Assembly: GCA_949317995.1 (NCBI GenBank)
Contig: OX439048.1
Coordinates: forward strand, 24,371,495-24,435,494
Reading direction: 5' to 3'
Length of the DNA stretch: 64,000 bases
Source: Acholoe squamosa
Lineage: Eukaryota > Annelida > Polychaeta > Phyllodocida > Polynoidae
The translations under genes and the position numbers were made by a program. The notes under the pieces were generated by a model. It was not told the origin of the DNA, ran no database searches, and saw only the letters and a program-made list of their open reading frames with translations. The stretch's first letter is position 1, and each line of letters begins with the position of its first letter. Shown here in pieces: positions 9,880-21,016 of the stretch.

Positions 9880-12415
9880 TTTTTGACACTAATCTGCGTG
9901 TCACATGACGAATTTAGGATAAGATCATGTCTCATGTCATTTTTCTCCATGTCCTTGACACTAGGTTCCATGTCACATGTTGTTAAATTACTATTATCCC
10001 ATGTCTTTGACACTGATCTGCGTGTCACACGGCGAATTTAGGATATGATCATGTCTCATGTCACTAGGTTCCATGTCACATGTCAAATTACTATTATCCC
10101 ATGTCTTTGTCACTGATCTGAGTGTCACACGGCGAATTTAGGATATGATCATGTCTCATGTCCTTTTTCTCCATGTCCTTGACACTAGGTTCCATGTCAC
10201 ATGACAAATTACTATTATCCCATGTCTTTGTCACTGATCTGAGTGTCACATGGCGAATTTAGGATATGATCATGTCTCATGTCATTTTTCTCCATGTCCT
10301 TGACACTAGGTTCCATGTCACATGTCAAATTACTATTATCCCATGTCTTTGACACTGATCTGAGTGTCACACGGCGAATTTAGGATATGATCATGTCTCA
10401 TGTCATTTTTCTCCATGTCCTTGACACTAGGTTCCATGTCACATGTCAAATTACTATTATCCCATGTCTTTGTCACTGATCTGAGTGTCAGTTAGCGAAT
10501 TTAGGATATGATCATGTCTCATGTCATTTTTCTCCATGACCTTGACACTAGGTTCCATGTCACTTGTCAAATTACTATTATCCCATGTCTTTGTCACTGA
10601 TCTGAGTGTCACACGGCGAATTTAGGATATGATCATGTTTCATGTCACTAGGATCCATGTCACATGTCAAATTACTATTATCCCATGTCTTTGACACTGA
10701 TCTGAGTGTCACATGACGAATTTAGGATATGATTATGTCTCATGTCATTTTTCTCCATGACCTTGACACTAGGTTCCATGTCACATGTCAAATTACTATT
10801 ATCCCATGTCTTTGTCACTGATCTGAGTGTCACACGGCGAATTTAGGATATGATCATGTCTCATGTCACTAGGTTCCATGTCACATGTCAAATTACTATT
10901 ATCCCATGTCTTTGACACTGATCTGAGTGTCAGTTAGCGAATTTAGGATATGATCATGTCTCATGTCATTTTTCTCCATGACCTTGACACTAGGTTCCAT
11001 GTCACTTGTCAAATTACTATTATCCCATGTCTTTGTCACTGATCTGAGTGTCACATGGCGAATTTAGGATATGATCATGTTTTATGTCACTAGGATCCAT
11101 GTCACATGTCAAATTACTGTTATCCCATGTCTTTGACACTAATCTGAGTGTCACATGACGAATTTAGGATATGATCATGTCTCATGTCATTTTTCTCCAT
11201 GACCTTGACACTAGGTTCCATGTCACATGTCAAATTACTATTATCCCATGTCTTTGTCACTGATCTGAGTGTCACATGGAGAATTTAGGATATGATCATG
11301 TTTTATGTCACTAGGATCCATGTCACATGTCAAATTACTGTTATCCCATGTCTTTGACACTGATCTGAGTGTCACATGACGAATTTAGGATATGATCATG
11401 TCTCATGTCATTTTTCTCCATGACCTTGACACTAGGTTCCATGTCACATGTCAAATTACTATTATCCCATGTCTTTGTCACTGATCTGAGTGTCACATGG
11501 CGAATTTAGGATATGATCATGTCTCATGTCATTTTTCTCCATGTCCTTGTCACTAGGTTCCATGTCACATGTCAAATTACTATTATCCCATGTCTTTGTC
11601 ACTGATCTGAGTGTCACATGGCAAATTTAGGATATGATCATGTCTCATGTCATTTTTCTCCATGACCTTGACACTAGGTTCCATGTCACATGTCAAATTA
11701 CTATTATCCCATGTCTTTGTCACTGATCTGAGTGTCACATGGCGAATTTAGGATATGATCATGTCTCATGTCATTTTTCTCCATGTCCTTGTCACTAGGT
11801 TCCATGTCACATGTCAAATTACTATTATCCCATGTCTTTGTCACTGATCTGAGTGTCACATGGCGAATTTAGGATATGATCATGTCTCATGTCATTTTTC
11901 TCCATGACCTTGACACTAGGTTCCATGTCACATGTCAAATTACTATTATCCCATGTCTTTGTCACTGATCTGAGTGTCACATGGCGAATTTAGGATATGA
12001 TCATGTCTCATGTCATTTTTCTCCATGTCCTTGTCACTAGGTTCCATGTCACATGTCAAATTACTATTATCCCATGTCTTTGTCACTGATCTGAGTGTCA
12101 CATGGCGAATTTAGGATATGATCATGTCTCATGTCATTTTTCTCCATGTCCTTGACACTAGGTTCCATGTCACATGTCAAATTACTATTATCCCATGTCT
12201 TTGTCACTGATCTGAGTGTCACATGGCGAATTTAGGATATGATCATGTCTCATGTTATTTTTCTCCATGTCCTTGACACTAGGTTCCATGTCACATGTCA
12301 AATTACTATTATCCCATGTCTTTGTCACTGATCTGAGTGTCACATGGCGAATTTAGGATATGATCATGTCTCATGTCATTTTTCCATGTCCTTGTCATCA
12401 GGTTGTATGTTGTTA
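9880..12415. repeat. 121-bp satellite array inside the Polinton
   Basis: About 22 head-to-tail copies of a unit contain ATGTCTTTGTCACTGATCTG and GCGAATTTAGGATATGATCA. The period is about 121 bp. Some units are about 20 bp shorter because the segment with the CTCCATGTCCTTGACA word is missing. Long and short units alternate in parts of the array, as expected from unequal exchange. No reading frame of interest is present. Broken copies recur at 14600-14640 and 14811-14955, so the array once extended further or spread. Confidence 0.92.
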
Positions 12416-14599
12416 AATTACTGTAGTAAATTTTGTTATAACAAAGTGTGTAATTTTAGTTATAAAAGAATTTCGTTTTAACCAAATTATACAATATGAG
12501 AGCATTAGGGATCAATTACACACACCCCCCACCTTCCTTACCCTGAGTTTCGTTATGCTGTAAACTCTCAAATAGTATATAATCCTGCCACCTGTTGATA
12601 TAGTAGAGTATTATATACGGCGCTGATGAATATCATTTTATTGATAAATCGAGACTGTTTGATGACGTTTAATGAAGTATTATGTAGACCTCTCAGGATT
12701 TTTTGGGATTATACCAGTAAGTTGGATTGAAGAAGTATAATGCAGATCTCAGGAGAATGTTTTTGGATTAAATATTGGTCTGGAGAGACCAGACCTTCAA
12801 AAATTCCAAATAGAAGATCTACGAACTCTTAAGCTAATGTTAGCCTAGACTTGAGTTATATTAGTATGATACATGCATGAATTTATTTCTATATGTTCAT
12901 GTACGAGTGTTATGATTATGGGTGTGCTACATTGATAAATGTTTTGAGAGATGACGTGTTATAAATAAATATTACCTAATGTTTTATTGGTATAGGCTAT
13001 AGTTTATTGTATAAAAGATTTATATTGTATCGATATATTTCTTTATATAACATCATATTTTTATAGGACAGTGGTGTTCTAATACGTAGCTTTATGTAAA
13101 AAGAGAATAGTGCTGCCACCTGTTGATTTAGTATCGTATTACGTGGTTATTAACTCTTAATGAAGTAAAATGTTGACCTCATAGGATTTTTTTTGATCAT
13201 ATTATAACATCTCACGTATAGTTGAGTTTTGAGATGCGTCTTATACGTAAGGTATTATGGTAGACTAGCTGAGCTGGTGTTTATTCTCTGTTATAGGAAA
13301 AATCTTTTCTTAGGACAAAGCAATATATTTTTCTTCACCCTTTAAATACTGTAAATGGATTATTGTATTTCTTGCTGTAGATTATGATATTACATTGATA
13401 AAGTCTTATTTATTTTTTATTTCACTTTTTTATTTATTTTTTAAGAGAGAATATTATCATAGTATTTTTTTATGTACTGCGTATCATAATTGAAAATAAA
13501 ACATTTCGTATGAATATTGAGTATGATGCACTCTTATGTTGGTTACAGACGTGTTTGTCTCCTATGTGGTAGGAAATCCTTTAAGGTTCGCTTATGTTTT
13601 GTACTTGTTGAATGTTACGATACTATCATAATTAATAAAGTGCTAGAGAGAAATTTTAATGAAATTTTATCGAAGTTTTTAATTAAACATTTTATGACAG
13701 ATGGTATGTCAGCTTTTTATTTCTATTTTTGCTATTTATTTTTATTTTCCACTGTTTTCTTATGAATTGCGCATTAAACACAGTTTTATATTGCTAGTCT
13801 TAAAGGGTGAAGACTGGAAGCTTTCCCACCCTTAACCACTTTAGGTCTTATCCTATATATATTAAGATAAATGTTATTATTGTAATCATTATCTCAAGAT
13901 AATTTTCTTACTTCATATATTTTTTATAAGTTTTTTAAAGTTGACGATGCTTGAAGTTAAAAAAAAGTGATTTTTGAACAGAAAAAAAATTATGAGTCTT
14001 GTATTTAGAAGATTAAAGATGGATTTTTCACTATATTACTTCTTATAGAGCTAAAGACCCAGGGTCAAAATGTCACAACTTTCCCAGAGAATACTGCGTT
14101 CAGATAATGTCTTGAGCAAAACAAGGATATTAATCATGTCTTCCAGATAACGTTCTGAACAAAACAAGGACATAAATTATGCATCAGTACATACGTACTT
14201 AGTTCTTTAGTTTGATTATTCCAATAATTAAAAGATTTTCAATAATAGAGTAATTGTTTATTGTTTTCTCATACAGATTTCAATAGAATAGCGTATTGCA
14301 TAATGAATAGTGTTCTTTTAAAAGCCACACGGAAGGCTAGTATATACCTTATAGCCAAGATACATATGTCAGGTTATATAACCGTACATGATGAAATATA
14401 TGAATTTTGGTTAAGTGATTCATAATTATTAACAAGCGTAGCTATAAAATATGAATGTTTTCTTGGATAAACAGAATTACTACCTTAATCTCCAGTGTAT
14501 AAAAGTCAGCGCGTATATAAGAAGCATTTATAATTTTAATGCTGTTTTTTCAGTAAATATACCCTTTAACTTGAGGAAATATTATAAGACGCAGTGGTC
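12416..14599. other. AT-rich region without recognised genes
   Basis: No supported gene was found. A partly repeated phrase about a CTGCCACCTGTTGATATAGTA word occurs near 12586 and 13115, and a small palindrome with GGTCTGGAGAGACC lies near 12777. A short open frame at 13517-13765 has hydrophobic low-complexity content and no recognisable features. Confidence 0.5.
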
Positions 14600-14955
14600 T
14601 TTAACATTTATCTGAGTGTCATATGACGAACTTAGGATTAGGGATGTAAGTCAGGCATGGGCAAAAATCAGGAAGCCATACATTTACTTGATATAAAAGC
14701 CATCTATTTTTCCAAAAGTCTCTCTTTACCACTTGTATAAGGAAAGTAGATGGCATTCAAAATTTTCAGAAATCAGGAAATCCTGATAAATCCTGAAGAC
14801 TTACATCCCTGTAGGATAAGATCATGTCTCATGTTATTTTTCCATGTTATATGTCGTTAAATTACTATTATTTCATGTCTTTGACACTAATCTAAGTGTC
14901 ATATGACGAATTTAGGATATTATCATGTCTCATGTCATTTTTCCATCTCACATAC
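14600..14955. repeat. Satellite fragments split by a MITE
   Basis: Sequence at 14600-14640 and 14811-14955 matches the 121-bp satellite (GAGTGTCATATGACGAA, then GGATAAGATCATGTCTCATG). The two parts join logically if the 171-bp insert between them is left out. Confidence 0.8.
14640..14810. mobile_element. Small inverted-repeat element (MITE)
   Basis: The ends are AGGGATGTAAGTC and GACTTACATCCCT, inverted repeats about 171 bp apart. Inner parts are also loosely complementary (CATCTA and TAGATG words). It interrupts a satellite copy. The flanks TTAGGATT and GTAGGATA match at six of eight bases, which would fit a hAT-type duplication. No coding capacity is present. Confidence 0.75.
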
Positions 14956-15094
14956 AGATCTCAGGAGAATGTTTTTGGATTAAAGCGAGTATATAAGAAG
15001 CACCTATAATCTTTATGCTGTTTTTTTAGTAAATATACCCTTCAACTTGAGGAAACATAAGACGCAGTAGGGAATGTCTTTAATATGCAAGACA

Positions 15095-17420
15095 TTATGG
15101 TATGTTTGAACGTAGAGGTATTAACTCAAAAATTTCTCTGCTTGTGCTAGCTTGGCCTGAAGTTGGTCTATATATAGGAGATCTGTTTCTTTTTTTTCGA
15201 GCCTTTAATATTATGACAATGCTTGTTATCATAAGTAAAGGAATGATTACACCAAATGATACAGACACAATAAAAGATGAAGATGCCGTTGAAGAGTTAA
15301 CAGAATCGTTTGGAAGAGACTCTCTTGTGCTATTCATCAAGGAGGGGCTTGAAGTTGACATTTTCTGATCTGTTACTGTATGTGAGAGGGAAGAGCTGCT
15401 CCTTAAGGCGTGGCTTAAAGTCGTCAGTTTGTGCTCTCTTGGTACAGCTGAAAGGGGAGAGCTGCTCTTCAAGGCGGGGCTTAAGGTTGACAGCTCCTCA
15501 TGGTTTGGTATATAAGAAGCAGGAGTGTTGGGCTGATCTTCCAGATGAAATCCTTCTCCAGACAGTGAAGACGTTGTCATAGTATCCTCATATTGATAGT
15601 CTCTTTCTTGAGGAGCAGTTGTGGTTTGCTGTTCAGACGTCTTAATCAAGGTAAGTTTTTCTCTGAAAAGAAAGGTTATATTATATTAATGTATGTTAGG
15701 TAATTTTTGTTAAGATATTTCTGAAAATATAAGGTTATTATGTCTTTTCAAAAACTAGAACAGAGTTAAAGAAAATATAACAACGTTTATATGGTTTTGG
15801 ATTCAGGATTTCTTAAGACATTTTTAAGGTTATAAAGTCTCTTCAGTGACTTAAAAAGATATATAGAAAATATTTTGACGTCGTTGGCATTTTCGTACAA
15901 GTCGTAGTTTATATAAAACAAATTAAAGTGTTATAATAATTAGTAAAAATATAGAAATACCTTGAAGTAGCCTCTTTTTCAATGACAGTAGATGTATAGG
16001 CAGCAGGAGTGGAAGCAGGGATATAGATGGTGCGTCTATACATGATCGAAGTAGGGATATAGGTACTAGGCTTGAAGGTGGAAGTAGGCTTGTAGACAGT
16101 AGGTTTGTAGGTGGTAGTAGACTTATAGATTATAGTAGACAGAGTAGAAGTTTTTGTTGTGGTTGATTTTGCTTTCATCAGATGATATTCTGTGAGACGG
16201 ATATATTTTCCTTCTGTTGGAAGGTAGACATGAGTTTTCCTGTTAAAATAGGACGTTAACTTTATCAGTGTTATAACAGAATTATTTTTGAAACATTTGA
16301 CAGTATAGACAATGTGTTATAACAGATTTGAACTACGATCTCTTTTATTGTATCAGATTTGGCACGGTGCCAGGACACTGCAGGGCTTTTGACAGGATTT
16401 TTTGCAATGCGCCAATTGCACACTTTTTAGCAAATACAATGCGCCATTCTGTAAATGAATGGCCATTCTAGCCATTTAAATGCGACATTTAGGCATTAAA
16501 TGCGTGTATTGCGCACTGCGCAGCCCTGTCAAAAGCCCTGGGACAGCGTCGAATTAAAGATTCTAGTCTATGATCTCATATTTTCAATAGCACTACTTTT
16601 AGCATGGTCTAAAGCTGAATACATATTTATTTTTTTAGCTAGCAGAGAAAAAAATTAGGAATTTACATGTGAGCACTAATAAGGCCATAGGAACTCAGGT
16701 TACAGTTTACTGTCCGAGCCGTTTTGAAAATTGATGAGGCATTTTTTCATTATTCATTATATAGGTAGCACTGCCTTGAAATCTTCAGGTTGTATATGCC
16801 ACCATGTTATTGACATTCCTGGCATTGTAAGCTTTAATTTGATACCAAATATGCCCTCCTTTGCTCATTCCTACCATGTCTAAATACATTTTTGAAAAAT
16901 TCTACAATATATTTTTAGATAATGAATAATGAAATTTTCTCATCCGGCCCTTTAAATGTATGCGGGCGGTGGACGGTAAACTATAATATGAGTTCTATTG
17001 GCCTAACAGAAAATTGCTCTGAGATTAGTATTTTTGGTTAAGAAATATTATTTTAGAGTGTAAGAGTAAAAATTTCGACGAATTACTATTCAGTAAAATA
17101 GGATAATAAATCCTTTTAAATTACCTGCATGTCCCTGCTTCACAAGAATAGAGAGCAACTTTCGAGGAAACTTGCTCTAAGAAAGGGAATCGGTTTCTTC
17201 CATACTGTATTTCCTGCGTTTGGTCGTTACTTTGTGTCCTGATTTCTGAAGTGATTAAAGTTTTGTGTGTCAGTTCCATTTGAATCCAACATGTTAGATT
17301 AGGACTCTGGCAGGAAATAATGCTATCCTCTAAGAAAGAGCATGAACAATTTTCTTTTGTTCCCACTCCTAGACAAGCAGGGACAAGAACGAATATTAGG
17401 AAATAAGTCCACATCTTCAC
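15095..17420 (-). CDS. Three-exon mucin-like type I membrane glycoprotein
   Basis: Exons on the minus strand are 17420-17125, 16239-15961 and 15662-15095. Both introns have GT-AG borders and phase 2 junctions that keep the frame, giving 380 residues. Residues 1-18 are a signal peptide. The mature N-terminal domain (to about 99) has six cysteines and two N-glycosylation sites. Exon 2 encodes a Thr/Pro-rich stretch with YKPT-type repeats. Exon 3 encodes a Ser/Thr-rich stalk with three imperfect repeats of about 28 residues, one membrane span (about 322-345) and a basic tail. This is the layout of a mucin-stalked surface protein. The first domain is not recognised. The opposite strand and the introns suggest acquisition from a host, or expression in the nucleus. 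It could be an envelope or host-interaction protein. Confidence 0.75.
16381..16540. mobile_element. hAT-like MITE in intron 1 of the mucin-like gene
   Basis: Terminal inverted repeats CAGGGCTTTTGACAGG and CCTGTCAAAAGCCCTG bound 160 bp. The flanks GGACACTG and GGACAGCG match at six of eight bases, as expected for an aged 8-bp hAT duplication. The CAGGG start also fits hAT ends. It carries no gene. Confidence 0.85.
16683..17003. mobile_element. Second palindromic MITE in intron 1
   Basis: Imperfect inverted repeats run from GGCCATAGGAACTCA at the left to TGAGTTCTATTGGCC at the right. They continue inward with CAGTTTACTGTCC against GGACGGTAAACT and CATTATTCATTAT against ATAATGAATAATG. The centre is non-coding. 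It is a fold-back, non-autonomous element of about 320 bp. Confidence 0.75.
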
Positions 17421-18100
17421 TGTGAGCTAGATGACGAAGAACTAGAGAATAACCTAGATCTTTCTTTAACCTAACTAGTTTAGCTGTAGAAAAAGGTATT
17501 AATACGAGTGAATGAGAAAAGACTGACAATGAGCCTTTAACTAAAAGTAGGGTGAGTCATAGTCTTCTTAGATAAAATAGATAAGTACCCGTTTCGAGTT
17601 TCCATGACTAGATAACAGCGAAGTAGTTCAGCTTGTCGATGGTATGAGAGGATTTCGCTGAAACTTAGGCATCTTTTAGGTCCTAAAAGAAAATAATCCT
17701 TGCTTCTTGACATGATTTTCCGCTTTTGAAGCTGTAAATCCTACGTTAGGTCTTAGAATATTATATTTTGCAGAAGAAGCTTCTGGCGAAATTAACCCGG
17801 AAGTTCAAGTTAATCATTTTGGTTCCTGTATGATCTAGTAGTTTTCAAATTTTTTACCTAGCCGTAAAGTCTCGGACCACCAAAATATTTCTCACTATAA
17901 TTTATTGTAGCTTAACCACCTTAAAAACCAGCATATAATCATTCTAATCGTGCATTATAATTATAAATTTTTATTTTCATCTTTTATGTATGAAATATAG
18001 GTTTGACCAATTCAGTTTTTTTCTGTTGGTTTGCGTGTGTATCTACCTATATTTCGGTCTGAACTGTGCCTAATGATTCAATAGTGCTCATAAGTTTTTT
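17421..18100. other. Non-coding region upstream of the mucin-like gene
   Basis: It should contain the promoter of the minus-strand gene that starts at 17420, but no clear TATA box or other motif could be assigned. The word TCTCGGACCACCA near 17872 is the reverse complement of part of the direct repeats at 18170 and 18330. Confidence 0.4.
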
Positions 18101-18108
18101 AATGTTGC

Positions 18109-18414
18109 CTATCAGCACTTAACCAAAGGGCTTGTGTGTCATATTTATATTCTATGGATCATTATATGGTGGTCCGAGATCAGGAGGGGGACGGACGTTA
18201 TACCACCTTATAAATATTTCATTTCCCTGAGATTCTCTTCTCGGCTTTCACTGGCTTATCAGCGCTTAACCAAAGGGTCTGTGTGTCACATTTATATTCT
18301 ATGATTGTTTTTTACTGCGGATCACTATATGGTGGTCCGAGATCAGGAGGGGGACGGACGTTATACCACCTTATAAATATTTCATTTTCCTGAGATTCTC
18401 TTCTCGGCTTTCAC
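18109..18414. repeat. Direct repeat of about 145-160 bp, two copies
   Basis: Copies at about 18109-18251 and 18253-18414 share TATATGGTGGTCCGAGATCA and GGGGGACGGACGTTATACCA. The second copy has an extra block of about 17 bases. No coding sequence is seen. The region to 18985 is otherwise featureless. Confidence 0.85.
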
Positions 18415-18984
18415 TAGAGTTTTCATTTGAAATAAATTTTCCTTAAATTCAGATGATTTCTTTTAAATGTCTTTCAAATTTATGTGCAATTTAACCCTCA
18501 TCCTTGATAAAGCGGTACTGCCCTTGAACCCTCATCGGGTAGAAAGAAACACATAGCGGAACCATAAACATTTGATGAGACACGACAGGAGTAGAGGAAC
18601 CAAAAGTATTTCATTAGACACGGTAGAAACAGAAAGAGACATCTAACGGATTAACTAAGAAACATAAGGCTAGGTAAATTTTTGTAAGAAGTATTTTGTT
18701 TTCGATTGCGGAATATGCGTTCGGAAAATACATTTTTCTCTAGAACTATGGCATATTTTTGATATACAAAAGTATGGTATTCTTTATGTTTTTCATAGAA
18801 TAAGACAATAAATCAGAAAGGTCTAGATAGGGCTTAAAAGTATGATTTCTCGGAGAAAACACTGCTGCTAAAGATGGTTTTACCTAAAGCGGAAGGTATA
18901 GTCAGCCATTTTGTTATAACAGAGTGACGCATGCGTAATGACTTATTGTGTTCGAGGAAAAAACTAACATACTAAGTAATTTTA

Positions 18985-19620
18985 TGTTTCGCGTTCAAGT
19001 GAAAAATAAGGTTATGAGCTGGAAGGTTGTTGCGTTCGAATAGAGATTGAAATAATATCTTATTGCTTTTGTTGAAGGTGTGTTAGATCATTTAAGTAAA
19101 AGCATTCGAGTGGAAATTGCCTGATGCGTTCGAGTGGAAATTGTCTGATGCGTTCGAGTGAAAACTGTAGTAATAAACTGAACTGATGCGTTCGAGTGAA
19201 AACTGTAGTAATAAACTGAACTGATGCGTTCAAGTGAAAACTGTAGCAATAAACTGAATATTGAAATTAGTTGTGTTCGAGTGGATATTTAATAATGAAT
19301 TAAATTTTTCTTTTCAGATAAAAGCAGAACAGGAGAGGAGCATGTAAAACGCTACAGCTTATAACGAACCTAGGAAAAGGAAAACTGTAAGGTAGGTGAT
19401 TTATATAGTTAGACCTTTTTTAACTTAACGCTTTCGAGTAAAAACTAAAATGTCAAACTTTAAATTTTATGCGTTGAAGAAGAAACTATAGTTTCAAGTT
19501 TTTTTATGCGTTAGAGTAAAAATAAATTATTTTATAGTGTTCGAGTAAAAACTACAGTCACAAACTAAATATAGTTATTTGGTGTGTTTGTGCGAAAACT
19601 GTAGTGAAAAACTGAATGCT
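18985..19620. repeat. Degenerate GCGTTCGAGTGAAAAC repeats
   Basis: A word close to GCGTTCGAGTGAAAACTGTA recurs at least ten times, most regularly at 19110-19260, where the unit of about 46 bp also includes AATAAACTGAACTGA. It flanks and partly fills the first intron of the small spliced gene, so it may be regulatory or simply a minisatellite. Confidence 0.75.
19318..19391 (+). other. Probable 5' untranslated exon of the small spliced gene
   Basis: It is preceded by a strong polypyrimidine-AG acceptor (TTTTTCTTTTCAG) and ends at a GT donor, either at 19387 (GTAAGG) or 19392 (GTAGGT). It contains an ATG directly followed by TAA (19342-19347), a minimal start-stop upstream frame that could restrain translation of the downstream protein. 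A further upstream exon is implied but was not located. Confidence 0.5.
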
Positions 19621-19807
19621 TTTACTTACTGCTTTTAAAAAAATAGACCCTGTTCAATTAACGATGTTGATGTTTGAAACGTCAATAAATATCACATCAC
19701 AATGGCGCTCTTCCTATAAATCAGCCATAGTAAATATACTTAGTAAATGAACTTTAATGAGCTTAGTTTACTTTAAAGAATTCCTATTTTTTTTGTTTTA
19801 GTGTATC

Positions 19808-20641
19808 ATGAGTGGAGGAAACTCTGTGTCTAACTACGAGGAACATAGAGGAGGACAACTAGCAAGGCAAAATATACAGGCGTGTCAGAGATTATTGACC
19901 CGTACGAGATTGATAATTAATTATCTGTTCCGTGATATTTTCTACGTACACAGAGGTAAATTTATTAACCTATTCTTTGTTACTAAATAAAAAAGAAAAA
20001 TACTTTTTTATTTGAATATAAAACCAAGTTCTAATAATAATGTTTTAAGTTTAAGAAGATTTAGTTTTAATCTTCTCAATAAAAATTTATTTTTTCAGGT
20101 TAATACTTTACTCAATAATTTAAGAATGACCTTGCTGAACTCGAGTTATATATTAAAGATTTTATGAAATGTTATTTTTCAGATCAATACTTAATCCAAA
20201 CTCAATCCGAGAGTGATCTTACTGAACTTGAGTCAGAAAGTTTTACTGTAAAAAGCAAAGGTAAATTTCTTTTGTTTTGGATTTTAGTCATAGATAAGAC
20301 GAATTGTTATTTATATTTTACATTAAAATTTAATCTAAATGAGTTTATAATGTAAAATTTAATCTAAATGAGATTATTATTAAAAGATTATATTGAAAAA
20401 ACATTATAATTACTATTTATGTTTTATAATAACAAGATGAAGATATGAAACTGATTAAAATAATAACAAGATGAAGATATGAAACTGATTAATTTATATA
20501 TATCATATTGAAAAAATAACGATAATTAGATGATGACATGAAACTGATTATATATGAAATGATAAAATGCTGATAATTTAAAGAAATTAAGTGTCTTTTT
20601 TCTTTTCAGATAGACGTCTTGTGCTGTCTTCTTATTTTTGA
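19808..20641 (+). CDS. Small spliced protein of unknown function
   Basis: The coding parts are 19808-19955, 20183-20260 and 20610-20641, giving 85 residues. Each junction has a py-tract-AG acceptor and a GTAAAT donor, and all introns are phase 1, so the frame is kept exactly. The start ATG lies six bases after an acceptor at 19801. Exon 1 is basic and amphipathic (ARQNIQACQRLLTRTRLI), exon 2 is acidic (SESDLTELESESF), and the last exon adds ten residues. No domain is recognised. Symmetrical phase 1 exons can be skipped or duplicated, and a decayed duplicate of exon 2 lies at about 20100. The function is unknown. Confidence 0.55.
20099..20165 (+). pseudogene. Decayed duplicate of exon 2 of the small spliced gene
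   Basis: After an acceptor (TTTTTTCAG) comes GTTAATACTTTACTCAATAA, followed by a TTGCTGAACTCGAGT word. It aligns with ATCAATACTTAATCCAAACT and CTTACTGAACTTGAGT in the real exon at 20183. In the phase used by the gene it hits a stop at once, so it is a dead or poison exon. Confidence 0.6.
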
Positions 20642-20644
20642 TTA

Positions 20645-20800
20645 AGGACTCAGCAGCATCAAGGTCGTTTAGTCTGTGTAACATCAAGGTCGTCTGCAGT
20701 TTGCTCTAACATCGAGGTCGTTTACAGTTTACTGTATCAACAAGGTTATTCACAGTTCATTTAGGACGAGGATCTATCTGCTAGCAACATCAAGATTGCT
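20645..20800. repeat. Imperfect ACATCAAGGTCGTTTACAGT repeats
   Basis: Four to five loose copies with a period of about 38 bp follow the last exon of the small spliced gene. The rest, up to 21016, is AT-rich and non-coding. Confidence 0.6.
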
Positions 20801-21016
20801 GATTAAATTTGGATAAGGTTATTATTTTATTTTATTTATTTGCTTACTTGCTTTTATTTAGTTAGCTTGTATCAGTCATTCAGTTAACGTGCTTCAGTTG
20901 TCTTGTTTATTTAGTTATTCAATAAATTATATAGCTGGCTTGCTTCTATTATGGTATAATATATCATTCTTTCGGTGTTATCTAATTGGTTTGCATATTT
21001 TTTGGTTTTAATTCTT

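Noticed and set aside
9880-12415. CRISPR-like or regulatory array
   Set aside because: Units of 121 bp are head to tail with no spacers. It is a satellite with long and short variants.
13517-13765. 82-residue open frame in the AT-rich part of the Polinton
   Set aside because: It is low-complexity, Phe/Tyr-rich, with no motif, no neighbours on the same strand and no start context of note. Chance is likely.
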